From a virus, in IMG/VR virus record IMGVR_UViG_3300043410_002361, positions 1-26,151 of that record: 26,151 nt of DNA. One strand, written 5' to 3'. This document shows, one piece after another, positions 1 through 7,175 of this stretch. A program made the position numbers and the translations under genes. The stretch's first letter is position 1, and each line of letters begins with the position of its first letter. Under the pieces are notes generated by a model. That model ran no database searches, had not been told where the DNA came from, and saw nothing but the letters and a program-made list of their open reading frames with translations.

Positions 1-34
1 GACGTTCTCCATTAGACAAAATATTAGTTTGCAT
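1..34 (-). CDS. Start of a truncated gene running off the left edge
   Basis: ATG at 34-32 overlaps the TAA of the upstream oxygenase gene by one base (TAATG). A purine-rich ribosome site (GAAGAGGT) lies about 6 nt upstream. Only MQTNILSNGER is visible before the window ends, so no function can be assigned. The tight coupling shows that the modification operon continues beyond the left edge. Confidence 0.55.
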   Translation of the reverse strand, partial: MQTNILSNGER

Positions 35-786
35 TATTCTACCTCTTCTGCCTTGTATCTATTCCCCGTAGGGCTGATCCTATATCCGCTTTCACGAATT
101 CCCTTCCAGTCTTCCTGCTGATCTTTTTGCATAGCTCTCACTTCAGCCAACTCTTTTGCCCATTCATCACGAACTTCCTGTGGATAATCTGATTCATCTC
201 TATCATCCCAAAATGATCCGATTGTATACCTTACTCCATGCTTAATGACAGATACCTCATGCATGTTTTTATGTCCACCATGAAAAATAGCAAACATTCC
301 AGCTTCTGGCTTAATCTCAACATCACGTTCTCCATGGTTTACCTTGAATTTAAGTAGTCCACCTTCAAAATCTCCATTAAGGTACATAAAGCCAGCATAT
401 CTACTTCTAGTAAATGCACCCATAACTCCTTCGTTGCTTGAGTTATCAGAATGAAGTGGTGCAAAAGCACCTGGAAGCCATCTTTGAACATGGAAACTAA
501 TTTTAGACATTTTAGAAACATCTACTCCAGCCACGTCAGCAGCAGCCTGCTTGTATCTATTTAATAGTGTAGACATCCAATTATTTGGCAATCCAAATTG
601 AGCTAAGATTGGGTCATTATCTTCTGGATATCCTGCTGAGTATGACTCATAAAATGAAATCGCCTTCCAAAAGTCTGGGTCTCTTTCAGCATATGCAAGT
701 AGCATATTTAACGTCTTCTCGGACTCTTCATCTGTTAAAAAATTACGATAAAGATGAATATCGTCTGCTATTTTAGTAAGTTCCAT
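34..786 (-). CDS. 2OG-Fe(II) oxygenase, prolyl 4-hydroxylase-like
   Basis: Predicted non-haem iron dioxygenase that would couple 2-oxoglutarate decarboxylation to hydroxylation of a protein or small-molecule substrate. Counting from the start used here (250 aa), the iron triad is visible as H112-x-D114 (LHSD) and H176 (MHEV), with R186 of the GVRYTIG segment as the 2-oxoglutarate ligand. The strand motif YLNGDFEGG before the distal His is typical of the P4H/2OG-FeII_Oxy_3 fold. I chose the third in-frame ATG (786) because CAGGAATCAA sits just upstream; two earlier ATGs (804 and 801) have no Shine-Dalgarno. The start overlaps the preceding gene by 14 bp, so translation is probably coupled. The C-terminal 50 residues are charged and may be a helical tail. 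Substrate unknown. Confidence 0.88.
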   Translation of the reverse strand: MELTKIADDIHLYRNFLTDEESEKTLNMLLAYAERDPDFWKAISFYESYSAGYPEDNDPILAQFGLPNNWMSTLLNRYKQAAADVAGVDVSKMSKISFHVQRWLPGAFAPLHSDNSSNEGVMGAFTRSRYAGFMYLNGDFEGGLLKFKVNHGERDVEIKPEAGMFAIFHGGHKNMHEVSVIKHGVRYTIGSFWDDRDESDYPQEVRDEWAKELAEVRAMQKDQQEDWKGIRESGYRISPTGNRYKAEEVE

Positions 787-1669
787 TTGATTCCTGACCA
801 TCATTCATTTGAGTTTTTCTAATTGCTTGCATTTCACCATAAGTGATTTGCTTTCCATCCTTAAGATAAAGCATATTACGCTTATCTTCTTCATCAATTC
901 TATCAATTTCCATTTTAGACCATCTATAAGCCCCATACTTCTTTTGATTTGCAAGCCACTCCTCTGATCCATCATAATCAAACATTACAAAGTTTCTAAT
1001 GAAGAATTTATTGCCATCTGGAATAGTTTTTACACCATGGAAATACGGTTCACCCGATGGGAAAATAACAATATCTCCCGCTTTTGGCTTATGGTTTGTA
1101 ATATCATCATTAACAAAAAATTCGATATCTCCGCCATTATAGTTATCATTAATATAAAATGTGCATGTTGTATGAAATTTTTCTCCAGGCATATCTCGTT
1201 GTGAGATAATATAGTCTGTATGATATTGCATTGTCATTTTATTTTCAAGAACATCAATCTTATTAAAATATTTGCACCAAGATTGTCCGCTATATCTTGC
1301 ACCTTCAGGAATCTTGATTCCAGTGTGCTTAAAATAATGAGACAAAGCTCTATCGTATGAAACAGCAATTTCATCAAACAATGTCTTTTCATCATCAAAT
1401 CTTTGTCCCTTTTCAGCAATTGCTTGCTCTGGCTCACTCTTGCACTGTGTATATGTTCCAAAATGTGCCCATGGTTCCCACTTTTTGAAAAAATATTTTC
1501 CTTCAGCATCAGAATCTGAGGCCATCATAACCTCATATGCTTTTTCTGGATTACTAAGCATGTTTCTGTATACAATAACTCCTGGGTATAATTCTTCCCA
1601 TTGTAGATCATCGATATCATCTCTAAGATTTAAACTATGCACCTCTTCAGTGCCTCCTTGTGGATACAT
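773..1669 (-). CDS. 2OG-Fe(II) oxygenase, prolyl 4-hydroxylase-like, with C-terminal extension
   Basis: A 298-aa P4H-type dioxygenase. The iron-binding residues are H150-x-D152 (YHTDY) and H211 (YFHGV). K221 stands where the sister enzymes have Arg; Lys at this position is the usual 2-oxoglutarate ligand of eukaryotic prolyl 4-hydroxylases. The INDNYNGGDIEF segment (about 173-184) is the conserved strand-turn before KPKAGDIVIFPS. The start at 1669 is preferred over ATG 1726 because AGGAGA lies 7 nt upstream and it falls one base after the TAG of the upstream gene. About 65 residues after the catalytic fold (AYRWSKMEIDRIDEED onwards) resemble the tail of its left neighbour and may bind substrate or partner. 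It is co-transcribed with the other oxygenases. Substrate unknown. Confidence 0.88.
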   Translation of the reverse strand: MYPQGGTEEVHSLNLRDDIDDLQWEELYPGVIVYRNMLSNPEKAYEVMMASDSDAEGKYFFKKWEPWAHFGTYTQCKSEPEQAIAEKGQRFDDEKTLFDEIAVSYDRALSHYFKHTGIKIPEGARYSGQSWCKYFNKIDVLENKMTMQYHTDYIISQRDMPGEKFHTTCTFYINDNYNGGDIEFFVNDDITNHKPKAGDIVIFPSGEPYFHGVKTIPDGNKFFIRNFVMFDYDGSEEWLANQKKYGAYRWSKMEIDRIDEEDKRNMLYLKDGKQITYGEMQAIRKTQMNDGQESNGTY

Positions 1670-1670
1670 A

Positions 1671-2417
1671 CTATTCTCCTTTTCCTGTAAACAACTTTTT
1701 ATATTCTGGATTATCAAAACCACCAATATATCCTGCTGGTGGCTGATTCTCTCCTGTGTGTCTTTCTATTGTCCAGAAAAACGGTGATGTAAACCTATTT
1801 CCAGATTTAATAGGTCTAACCCCATGTGCATAATACCTATCACCTGGGAAAAAATAAGCAGATCTTGGTTTTGGTTTAAACTCAATTCCATGCTGTGGGA
1901 AGTATAGTTCTCCACCTTCGTAATCATCATTAAAATAAAACAAAGATGCAATATCATACCAAGGGAAGTCATTCGGTCTTCCAATTTCATGCCCCACCCA
2001 AAACTCTTTATCGGCATGTGGTTCTTGTCTTGCTCCTACTGGCCACTTGACAATTGCTGGGCCTGTTTCTTTTGCATCTACTTGGAAAAATTTATCTACT
2101 TCAACCTTTAACCTAGCAATCATACTATAGATTAAATCTAGTATCGTTGGATCTGAAGCCATTAGAGACTTATATGTGCAAACACGGTCTGCCCAAATAT
2201 TATGGTCATAAAGCACCAAACCATCTTCATCAACATGTGTTTCTGTTATATCCCAAATCTTATTAGTTATAGCAAAGTTAATTAATCGTTGCTGCTCTTC
2301 TTCTGTTAAGAAGTTTTCCAGCTCAACAATATTATCTGATGATGTTCCAAAAAATCCAGAAGGAGTTATAGATTTTGGAGCTTGATGCTTATTCCACTCA
2401 TTGGAAAATTCATTCAT
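1671..2417 (-). CDS. 2OG-Fe(II) oxygenase, prolyl 4-hydroxylase-like
   Basis: A 248-aa dioxygenase with a complete active site: H134-x-D136 (EPHADKE), H198 (YYAHGV) and R208 (SGNRFTS) for 2-oxoglutarate. FNDDYEGGELYFP (162-174) and KPKPRSAYFFPGD are the standard strands of the P4H double-stranded beta-helix. The start at 2417 has GGAGAAATAAA directly upstream and begins one base after the TAA of the preceding gene; an in-frame ATG at 2471 would bury the start inside that gene. The N-terminal 30 residues (NEWNKHQAPKSITPSGFFG) precede the fold. The regular gene-to-gene junctions indicate a single operon. It could act on a virion protein made from the adjacent fibre genes, but nothing in the sequence fixes the substrate. 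Confidence 0.88.
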   Translation of the reverse strand: MNEFSNEWNKHQAPKSITPSGFFGTSSDNIVELENFLTEEEQQRLINFAITNKIWDITETHVDEDGLVLYDHNIWADRVCTYKSLMASDPTILDLIYSMIARLKVEVDKFFQVDAKETGPAIVKWPVGARQEPHADKEFWVGHEIGRPNDFPWYDIASLFYFNDDYEGGELYFPQHGIEFKPKPRSAYFFPGDRYYAHGVRPIKSGNRFTSPFFWTIERHTGENQPPAGYIGGFDNPEYKKLFTGKGE

Positions 2418-2418
2418 T

Positions 2419-3045
2419 TTATTTCTCCGATGTTTCTGTAAGGTATGACGCATAACTATTTTCATATGCATAAATTGAAGTTAGATATCTATTTCCTTCA
2501 ATAATCTCTAATACTCCGTGATCTAGGTTGCTAGAAAATACAACCATTGATCCAGTATCTGGTTTAATTTTTATATTTTCATTAGGAAAGTTAATTTCTC
2601 CACCAATATAATTATCGTTTAGGTAAAGCAAGGCCGTTACGACTGGTTTAGCAAACTGACCATCCTTCTTTATATATCCATATGCATCTTGATGAGCTGC
2701 CATTGATGATCCTGGTTGATATTCTCTTATAACAAAAGGTCCTGAGTCAAGATTATCTGACGATATCAAAATATTATTAGATTCAGCAAATCTAGAGATT
2801 AGCTCTTTAAATTTTTCATACACAGGAGTATATTGAGAAGATTCCTTGCCTATATGTGAGCATCTTCCAATTATTGTATTCCCACTACCTTTGTCATTGT
2901 AGACACCGCCATCGTTTGTGTAGCTTTGCCATTCTTGAATAGGGATACTGTTTATGATTTCATGTGAATCCAAGAAGGCATTTTTTACTTCCCATATATT
3001 AGGTCTATGATGAATAATCTCTAGACTATTATCTTGTGTTCCCAC
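2419..3045 (-). CDS. 2OG-Fe(II) oxygenase, prolyl 4-hydroxylase-like, probable GTG start
   Basis: A short P4H-type dioxygenase (208 aa from the GTG). It shows H118-x-D120 (AAHQDAY), H176 (LDHGV) and R186 (GNRYLTS), with LYLNDNYIGGEINFP in between. An ATG at 3060 opens the frame, but the bases after it read TTAGGAGGAGCA and look like a Shine-Dalgarno for the GTG at 3045; the ATG itself has no ribosome site. A TATAAT at 3083-3078 could give a short leader containing that site. The N-terminal part is unlike the other copies, so the array is not a recent tandem duplication. The gene is separated from the DUF6065-like gene by 38 bp, the widest gap in the cluster. Confidence 0.85.
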   Translation of the reverse strand: MGTQDNSLEIIHHRPNIWEVKNAFLDSHEIINSIPIQEWQSYTNDGGVYNDKGSGNTIIGRCSHIGKESSQYTPVYEKFKELISRFAESNNILISSDNLDSGPFVIREYQPGSSMAAHQDAYGYIKKDGQFAKPVVTALLYLNDNYIGGEINFPNENIKIKPDTGSMVVFSSNLDHGVLEIIEGNRYLTSIYAYENSYASYLTETSEK

Positions 3046-3083
3046 TGCTCCTCCTAACATATATATGATACCACTAAATTATA

Positions 3084-3782
3084 TTATTTGTCTTTTATAT
3101 TTAGGTCTATTTTTTTTACTTGATGTCTACCTAAAATATTACCTAAATGGTCAGTGGCATTTCGATAAAAATCTGCCCATTTGCCACTTCTATTCATTTC
3201 ATAAATTTTATTAGAATATGCATTCATATCTACACTATTAGACTTTCTGTTTTCCCATGTATCAAATACAATTGAAGATCCTTGTAGTTGCTCTAAATCA
3301 ATCGGAAGAATTGATACAACTGGGGTATTAGCTTTAATCGTAATCTCTTCATTTGGTCTAGTAATCATACAAGCTAATGGTAATTCTCCGCTATACCAAG
3401 ATGTACTTATTAGGGTAGTAAATGGCTGAAACCCATCTCTAAAATAGTTTGGAACTGGCATATGTAATAAAGTTACATTTTCATCACTTTGAAACATTAT
3501 TCCACTATGAAAGCTAATTGTTCCATTTGCTCTGCCAGAATATGCATACTTTTCACCTTTAAGTATTTTTACATGGTCTGGACTAGAATCTGAAATGCCG
3601 TCCCAAATAAAGGTAATATCTTCTGGAAACGACAGCTCCCAGCCTAGCTTATTTGCAAGACTTACTGGAAAACAATGATAAGCATGAGCTTCCCATGTAT
3701 TATCCATCCAATCTCTTTTTACGTTTAGAGGGTTTAAATTTGCATACCCTTCACGTATTTTATAAGCTTTTAGATTATACAT
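3084..3782 (-). CDS. DUF6065-like protein of unknown function
   Basis: A 232-aa soluble protein with no signal peptide or membrane segment. AYHCFPVSLANKLGWEL (about 34-50), followed by a WDG segment, resembles the conserved N-terminal block of the DUF6065 family. I recall this from memory and could not search it. The middle has FHSGIMFQ and the VPNYFRDGFQPFTTLISTSW segment, then PVVSILPIDL, which suggests a beta-rich double-sheet fold. The start at 3782 has AAGGACAAA upstream and overlaps the previous gene by 8 bp; the long upstream extension to 3866 is read-through of the other frame. It sits between two oxygenases in the same operon, so it may be a partner or a further modifying enzyme. No catalytic motif is recognised. 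Confidence 0.75.
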   Translation of the reverse strand: MYNLKAYKIREGYANLNPLNVKRDWMDNTWEAHAYHCFPVSLANKLGWELSFPEDITFIWDGISDSSPDHVKILKGEKYAYSGRANGTISFHSGIMFQSDENVTLLHMPVPNYFRDGFQPFTTLISTSWYSGELPLACMITRPNEEITIKANTPVVSILPIDLEQLQGSSIVFDTWENRKSNSVDMNAYSNKIYEMNRSGKWADFYRNATDHLGNILGRHQVKKIDLNIKDK

Positions 3783-4497
3783 TTTGTCCTTGGGCTTGTT
3801 CTTTTTGAACCCATCGTTGACGCATTTGCATAAACTCTGGATTATGAGCATGATCATTATAGTCAAGCATTGTTACAACAGAATACTTTGTTCCTGTTTG
3901 AACTGGTTGTGCAATATGAGAAAATATATAGGTAGAAGGGAAAATATATAGATCTCCAGCTTTAGGTTTAATTGTTAAGCCAAGTTTAGGAAAACTAAGC
4001 TCTCCTCCAGTATAATCATCATTTGGGTATCCAACTAGAGATACAGTTGCGCTATAAGAAAATCCATCATCTGCATGCTCCTGAAAATGCTGTCCAGGAA
4101 TGTATCTGATACAGTTCATTACTTCCCAATATGTCATCTTAATCGAATGCTTTGTGCAATAATCAGTTACTGGGTTTATCTGGGCCTTCTTAAGGTCATT
4201 CCATAAATTAGCAACTAATAACTCTGTTTTATTTGTTGGATTTTTGATTTCTCCAACCTTAATGTCATGGCAATCCCTGTAGTCTGGTCTTCTATCTGAA
4301 TAACCAACAAACCCAAAAGTCCACTTAAAGGAATCAACATTTTCTTCTTCAGCAGACATGCCGATTTTATCTAGCCTATTGATTAAGTCTAGATCTTTTG
4401 TAAACACATCCCTATAAACCCAAACACCTGGAAAAAGCTCTTCGGCATTACTCCAAGTCTTATCAATGCTATCTGCAAAACTATAGTTATATACCAT
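3775..4497 (-). CDS. 2OG-Fe(II) oxygenase, prolyl 4-hydroxylase-like
   Basis: A 240-aa dioxygenase with H141-x-D143 (QEHADDG), H194 (FSHIAQP) and K204 (GTKYSVV) as the predicted 2-oxoglutarate ligand. NDDYTGGELSFPKLG (159-173) and KPKAGDLYIFPS follow the family pattern. The N-terminal ELFPGVWVYRDVF segment (20-32) closely resembles ELYPGVIVYRNML of the 773-1669 enzyme, so these two are sister genes. A G-rich site (GGGGGT) lies 6 nt before the ATG, and a strong promoter (TTGACT/TATAAT) lies in the 33-bp gap and the end of the previous gene. This gene and those downstream may therefore be expressed apart from the fibre operon. The C-terminal tail is Gln-rich. Confidence 0.88.
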   Translation of the reverse strand: MVYNYSFADSIDKTWSNAEELFPGVWVYRDVFTKDLDLINRLDKIGMSAEEENVDSFKWTFGFVGYSDRRPDYRDCHDIKVGEIKNPTNKTELLVANLWNDLKKAQINPVTDYCTKHSIKMTYWEVMNCIRYIPGQHFQEHADDGFSYSATVSLVGYPNDDYTGGELSFPKLGLTIKPKAGDLYIFPSTYIFSHIAQPVQTGTKYSVVTMLDYNDHAHNPEFMQMRQRWVQKEQAQGQNV

Positions 4498-4516
4498 TTT
4501 TACCCCCTATTTTCAT

Positions 4517-4544
4517 ATTATATCATAAAATCAATGATAGTCAA
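4517..4544 (-). promoter_or_regulatory. Sigma70-type promoter for the oxygenase genes
   Basis: Read on the minus strand: TTGACT (4544-4539), a 16-bp spacer ending in TGA, and TATAAT (4522-4517), i.e. both hexamers plus an extended -10. The -35 lies in the last codons of the hydroxylase gene. The transcript would have a leader of roughly 13 nt containing GGGGGT before the ATG at 4497. Confidence 0.6.
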
Positions 4545-5115
4545 GCATGTCGTCTGGAAGTACATCAACTATAACATGTACTCTATCTATATTGCTTTTA
4601 TTAGATACAGAGTGTGGAAGTTGATTATTAATCTCATACCAACCACCGACCTCCATATGTATTGTATTATCCATAACTGTAAATGTTACATCTTTATGAG
4701 TAATCAGGGGGATATGAATTCTTCTAGAGTAATGAAGAATTGCACCGCCGTCAGTATGTTTATATACCTCAGAGTTTGCAGTTAATTTGATTATTTCACA
4801 TCTAATTATTTTTCCACTATAGTACTCTTCAATTTTATTATAAATATCTTGCAATTCATTTTGAGCATCTATTGTTTTTAAGTTGTTAAAATACTCGGTT
4901 TTAATAGGTGTGCCAGGTACCCATTCATAATCTGTTGCACATAATCTATACATAAAGGTATTTCTATGCGTCATACCCTTTTCTTGTCTGCTTGTATCTT
5001 CAAACCATTCATCATTAAAGCTAGATACTTCATCAATCAAGGCAGATACATTAAATGATCCTAAGTTTTGAATTGTCCACTTAGTATCTTTTTTTACTCT
5101 TTTGTACATACTCAT
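4531..5115 (-). CDS. Aspartyl/asparaginyl beta-hydroxylase-like 2OG oxygenase
   Basis: A 194-aa protein matching the Asp_Arg_Hydrox type (PF05118) of 2-oxoglutarate oxygenase rather than the P4H type. It has H120-x-D122-G-G, then SRRIHIPLITH (130-140), VGGWYEINNQLPHSV (156-170) with H168 as the distal iron ligand, and R178-V-H-V as the 2-oxoglutarate ligand. In this family the enzymes hydroxylate Asp, Asn or other side chains of peptides; in phages the substrate is unknown. Two starts are possible: ATG 5115, with AGGGG only 3 nt away, and ATG 5109, with AGGGG 9 nt away. Either overlaps the sulfotransferase gene by about 30 bp, implying coupled translation. This brings a second oxygenase class into the same operon. 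Confidence 0.85.
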   Translation of the reverse strand: MSMYKRVKKDTKWTIQNLGSFNVSALIDEVSSFNDEWFEDTSRQEKGMTHRNTFMYRLCATDYEWVPGTPIKTEYFNNLKTIDAQNELQDIYNKIEEYYSGKIIRCEIIKLTANSEVYKHTDGGAILHYSRRIHIPLITHKDVTFTVMDNTIHMEVGGWYEINNQLPHSVSNKSNIDRVHVIVDVLPDDMLDYH

Positions 5116-5785
5116 ATACCCCTAAATCCACCTGATTCAATTCTAGCACTCTATTTATTTGCTCTGGAGTGAGTTTAATTCCTATGTCTGGAGATAAATT
5201 AGAGCGATCTCTATGTTTGAATGTTGTAAAACCAAAATGCTTCGATAATGATTTATTTAAATCTTCTAAAAATAAATTATGATTATCTAGGGTATATGCA
5301 TAAAACCTATCTACATTTTCAAGAACCTTGTTTATATCTGTAGAATAGTCTTCTAGGTACCAGTTATTATTTACGGCATCCTGTATATACTTATGCCCCT
5401 CATTAAATCTTAAAATATTGGTGCTACCAGTTAAAAATTTAGACTGAGAGTTTGCTTGAATCTCAGCTTGATCTCCATAAAGCCAATCCTGTAGCTTTCT
5501 TTCAGCTTCTTCTCCCATACGTACTAAGCCAGTAGTGTAGTTAAAGTAGCTAATAAATCTATCTACAGGATGACGAATCACTGTAAAGACATCTGGGTTA
5601 TCCATGTGTTTCAATGGCATCAAGCCAAAATGACCACCAACCATTTTACTGGTCTTAATTTTATTTATATCTATATCAGTTCTATTAGATATAAAATGTG
5701 GTACCCCACCTGAAATTAGATGGGGTAAAACATTTTGCTTGACATATATCCCAGATGTTCTAGGTATATGTAAGTGGTAAATCAT
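5081..5785 (-). CDS. PAPS-dependent sulfotransferase-like protein
   Basis: A 234-aa protein with the two signatures that bind the sulfate donor PAPS. HIPRTSG (6-12) matches the 5'-phosphosulfate loop (HIPKTGG type), and VIRHPVDRFISYF (69-81) matches the 3'-phosphate loop. GGHFG (50-54) is a further conserved element of the Sulfotransfer_2/heparan-sulfate 2-O group. The predicted reaction is transfer of sulfate to a hydroxyl on a sugar or protein. The gene starts just after the Hint-domain gene (stop at 5788) with no convincing Shine-Dalgarno, so it probably depends on translational coupling, and its end overlaps the hydroxylase gene. A hydroxylated residue or a fibre glycan made by this operon is a possible acceptor; that is inference. 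Confidence 0.85.
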   Translation of the reverse strand: MIYHLHIPRTSGIYVKQNVLPHLISGGVPHFISNRTDIDINKIKTSKMVGGHFGLMPLKHMDNPDVFTVIRHPVDRFISYFNYTTGLVRMGEEAERKLQDWLYGDQAEIQANSQSKFLTGSTNILRFNEGHKYIQDAVNNNWYLEDYSTDINKVLENVDRFYAYTLDNHNLFLEDLNKSLSKHFGFTTFKHRDRSNLSPDIGIKLTPEQINRVLELNQVDLGVYEYVQKSKKRY

Positions 5786-5787
5786 TA

Positions 5788-7152
5788 TTAAGCGAATAGC
5801 TTCTTATTGTGTACCACTAGGTTGCCTGCTATGAATAAGTCATGAGGAGCTGCGTCGAATTCGTACACATTTCTCTGAGCGTCAAGCATTGTAATTTCTT
5901 TTACTTCAATTTCTGAGAAAGAGCCATCATCTTGACGTTCTACCAACATGTCTCCAATTTCTAGAGCGCCAGTTGTTCCGAAGAAGTAAACTCCATTTCT
6001 CTTCATGAACAGTGTTTGCTCAAGTGAGAATCGTCTATCGTGGTTACCATTAATAATCATTGTAACATCCTTAACGTGTGTAATGATGTTTGACACCTGT
6101 GTTGTTGTCATTTCAATGTTATTTACTGATTCACTAGACCATGTATATGGATCAAGTTCGAATTCGTTGTCTAGACCGTCCCATTTTACTGAAACAATTG
6201 TGTCTCCAATAACGACATCCTTAGCCTTCTTCCATCCATGTGAACCATCTTCTAGAATCACAGCAACTGGAGTATCTTCATCTACACAACCAAAGTATGG
6301 AGGTGAGAAGAATCCTGGAGGGCTAAAGAACCCTGGAGGTGAGAAGAATCCTGGAGGGCTAAAGAACCCTGGAGGTGCAAAGAATGCAGGTGGGAAGAAC
6401 GGTGGCGCAAAGAACCCAGGTGGGAAAAATGGCGGTGCGAAAAACCCTGGTGGAAAGAATGGTGGAGCAAAGAATCCTGGTGGAAAGAATGGTGGTGAGA
6501 AAAATGATGGAGGCAATGTAGTAACTGTATTAGAGTTAGCTGACGCTGCTGATCTTCCGTTAGCATTATCTGCATAAACGTTATAATATTGAGATGTATT
6601 TGCTGTATCTGCAATAGTTATAGATGTTGATGTAGTATTTCCAGAAGTACTATCTGAACCAAGTACATAGTAGTTTGAGATTGCCTTACCACCATTATTT
6701 GATGGAGCAGTCCAAGTTACAGTATCTGAGTCAACACCAGCTGTAGCAGTTCCAATTGTTGGAGCTCCAGGTACAGTTGTTGATAGTACTGATGCTGAGG
6801 TTGTTGTCAATCCATCTCCAAAACTATTCTTTGGTGTAATAGTAAATGTATAAGATACATTTGATGCTAATCCTTGAAATGTATATGATGTAGCTGGTGC
6901 TGTAACATTTGCTGTATATGTAGATGGTGTTGTTGTAATATCATAGGATGTTGCTGCTGTTGATGTTGATGGAACTGTCCATGCCAAAGTCATAGCTCCA
7001 CCAGTACCTGCAGCCGAAGCTGCAGATGTGGTGTTTGCTGTTGCTAAAAATGGTCTAGCCGTTCCGACATCAGTTGCAGTAAAACCTGTGACTGCTAATG
7101 GTGGGATTCTTGAATCCTGACCATCACTAAATCTACCCTGTAATTTTGCCAT
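5788..7152 (-). CDS. Virion protein with two FN3-like domains, Phe-Pro repeats and a C-terminal Hint (intein-like) domain
   Basis: A 454-aa multidomain protein. Residues about 16-127 and 128-213 look like two fibronectin type III domains (PTIGTATAGVDSDTVTWTAP, then NANGRSAAS). Residues 216-287 are Phe/Pro repeats: GFFAPPFFPP-type units, then GFFSPP units. Residues 289-449 form a Hint domain: it opens with C289-VDEDTPV, has LEIGDMLV (397-404), and ends with a typical intein C-block, EFDAAPHDLFIAG then VVH448-N449. Only KKLFA follows, so there is no real C-extein and the +1 residue is Lys, not Cys/Ser/Thr. The block-B motif TxxH seems to be S376-L-E-Q379, with Gln for His. Self-cleavage or ester formation at Cys289, as in bacterial intein-like domains, is therefore more likely than splicing. 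It is probably surface-exposed on the tail. Confidence 0.85.
   Translation of the reverse strand: MAKLQGRFSDGQDSRIPPLAVTGFTATDVGTARPFLATANTTSAASAAGTGGAMTLAWTVPSTSTAATSYDITTTPSTYTANVTAPATSYTFQGLASNVSYTFTITPKNSFGDGLTTTSASVLSTTVPGAPTIGTATAGVDSDTVTWTAPSNNGGKAISNYYVLGSDSTSGNTTSTSITIADTANTSQYYNVYADNANGRSAASANSNTVTTLPPSFFSPPFFPPGFFAPPFFPPGFFAPPFFPPGFFAPPFFPPAFFAPPGFFSPPGFFSPPGFFSPPGFFSPPYFGCVDEDTPVAVILEDGSHGWKKAKDVVIGDTIVSVKWDGLDNEFELDPYTWSSESVNNIEMTTTQVSNIITHVKDVTMIINGNHDRRFSLEQTLFMKRNGVYFFGTTGALEIGDMLVERQDDGSFSEIEVKEITMLDAQRNVYEFDAAPHDLFIAGNLVVHNKKLFA
6292..6507 (-). repeat. Phe-Pro tandem repeat array inside the Hint protein gene
   Basis: Two sub-arrays lie in frame: about four 30-nt units encoding a GFFAPPFFPP-type decapeptide (with drift), then about four 18-nt units encoding GFFSPP, which also form a 36-nt perfect duplication at 6299-6370. 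The reading frame is kept throughout, so selection acts on the peptide. Such arrays can change copy number by slippage or recombination. Confidence 0.85.
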
Positions 7153-7163
7153 AGTATATTATA
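7153..7163 (-). promoter_or_regulatory. -10 box placing the Hint gene start at the transcript 5' end
   Basis: TATAAT (7163-7158) is followed by 5 nt and the ATG at 7152. There is no well-placed Shine-Dalgarno, because the nearest AGGG is about 14 nt away. The -35 region is weak. This fits a leaderless or near-leaderless start like those of several other genes in the window. Confidence 0.4.
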
Positions 7164-7175
7164 TACCCTTCACTC

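Noticed and set aside
773-1726. Longer N-termini for the oxygenase genes (starts at 1726, 2471 and 3866)
   Set aside because: They extend into the previous gene without ribosome sites, while internal ATGs at 1669, 2417 and 3782 have good Shine-Dalgarno sequences right at the junctions.
6298-6500. Regular repeats that could be taken for a CRISPR array
   Set aside because: Units are directly adjacent without unique spacers, keep the reading frame and code for a peptide repeat; no cas genes are present.
6005-6577. 190-codon plus-strand frame opposite the Hint gene, with Gly/Asn/Pro/Lys repeats
   Set aside because: It is the antisense of the in-frame Phe-Pro repeat. It has no ribosome site, and the repeat explains the absence of stops.
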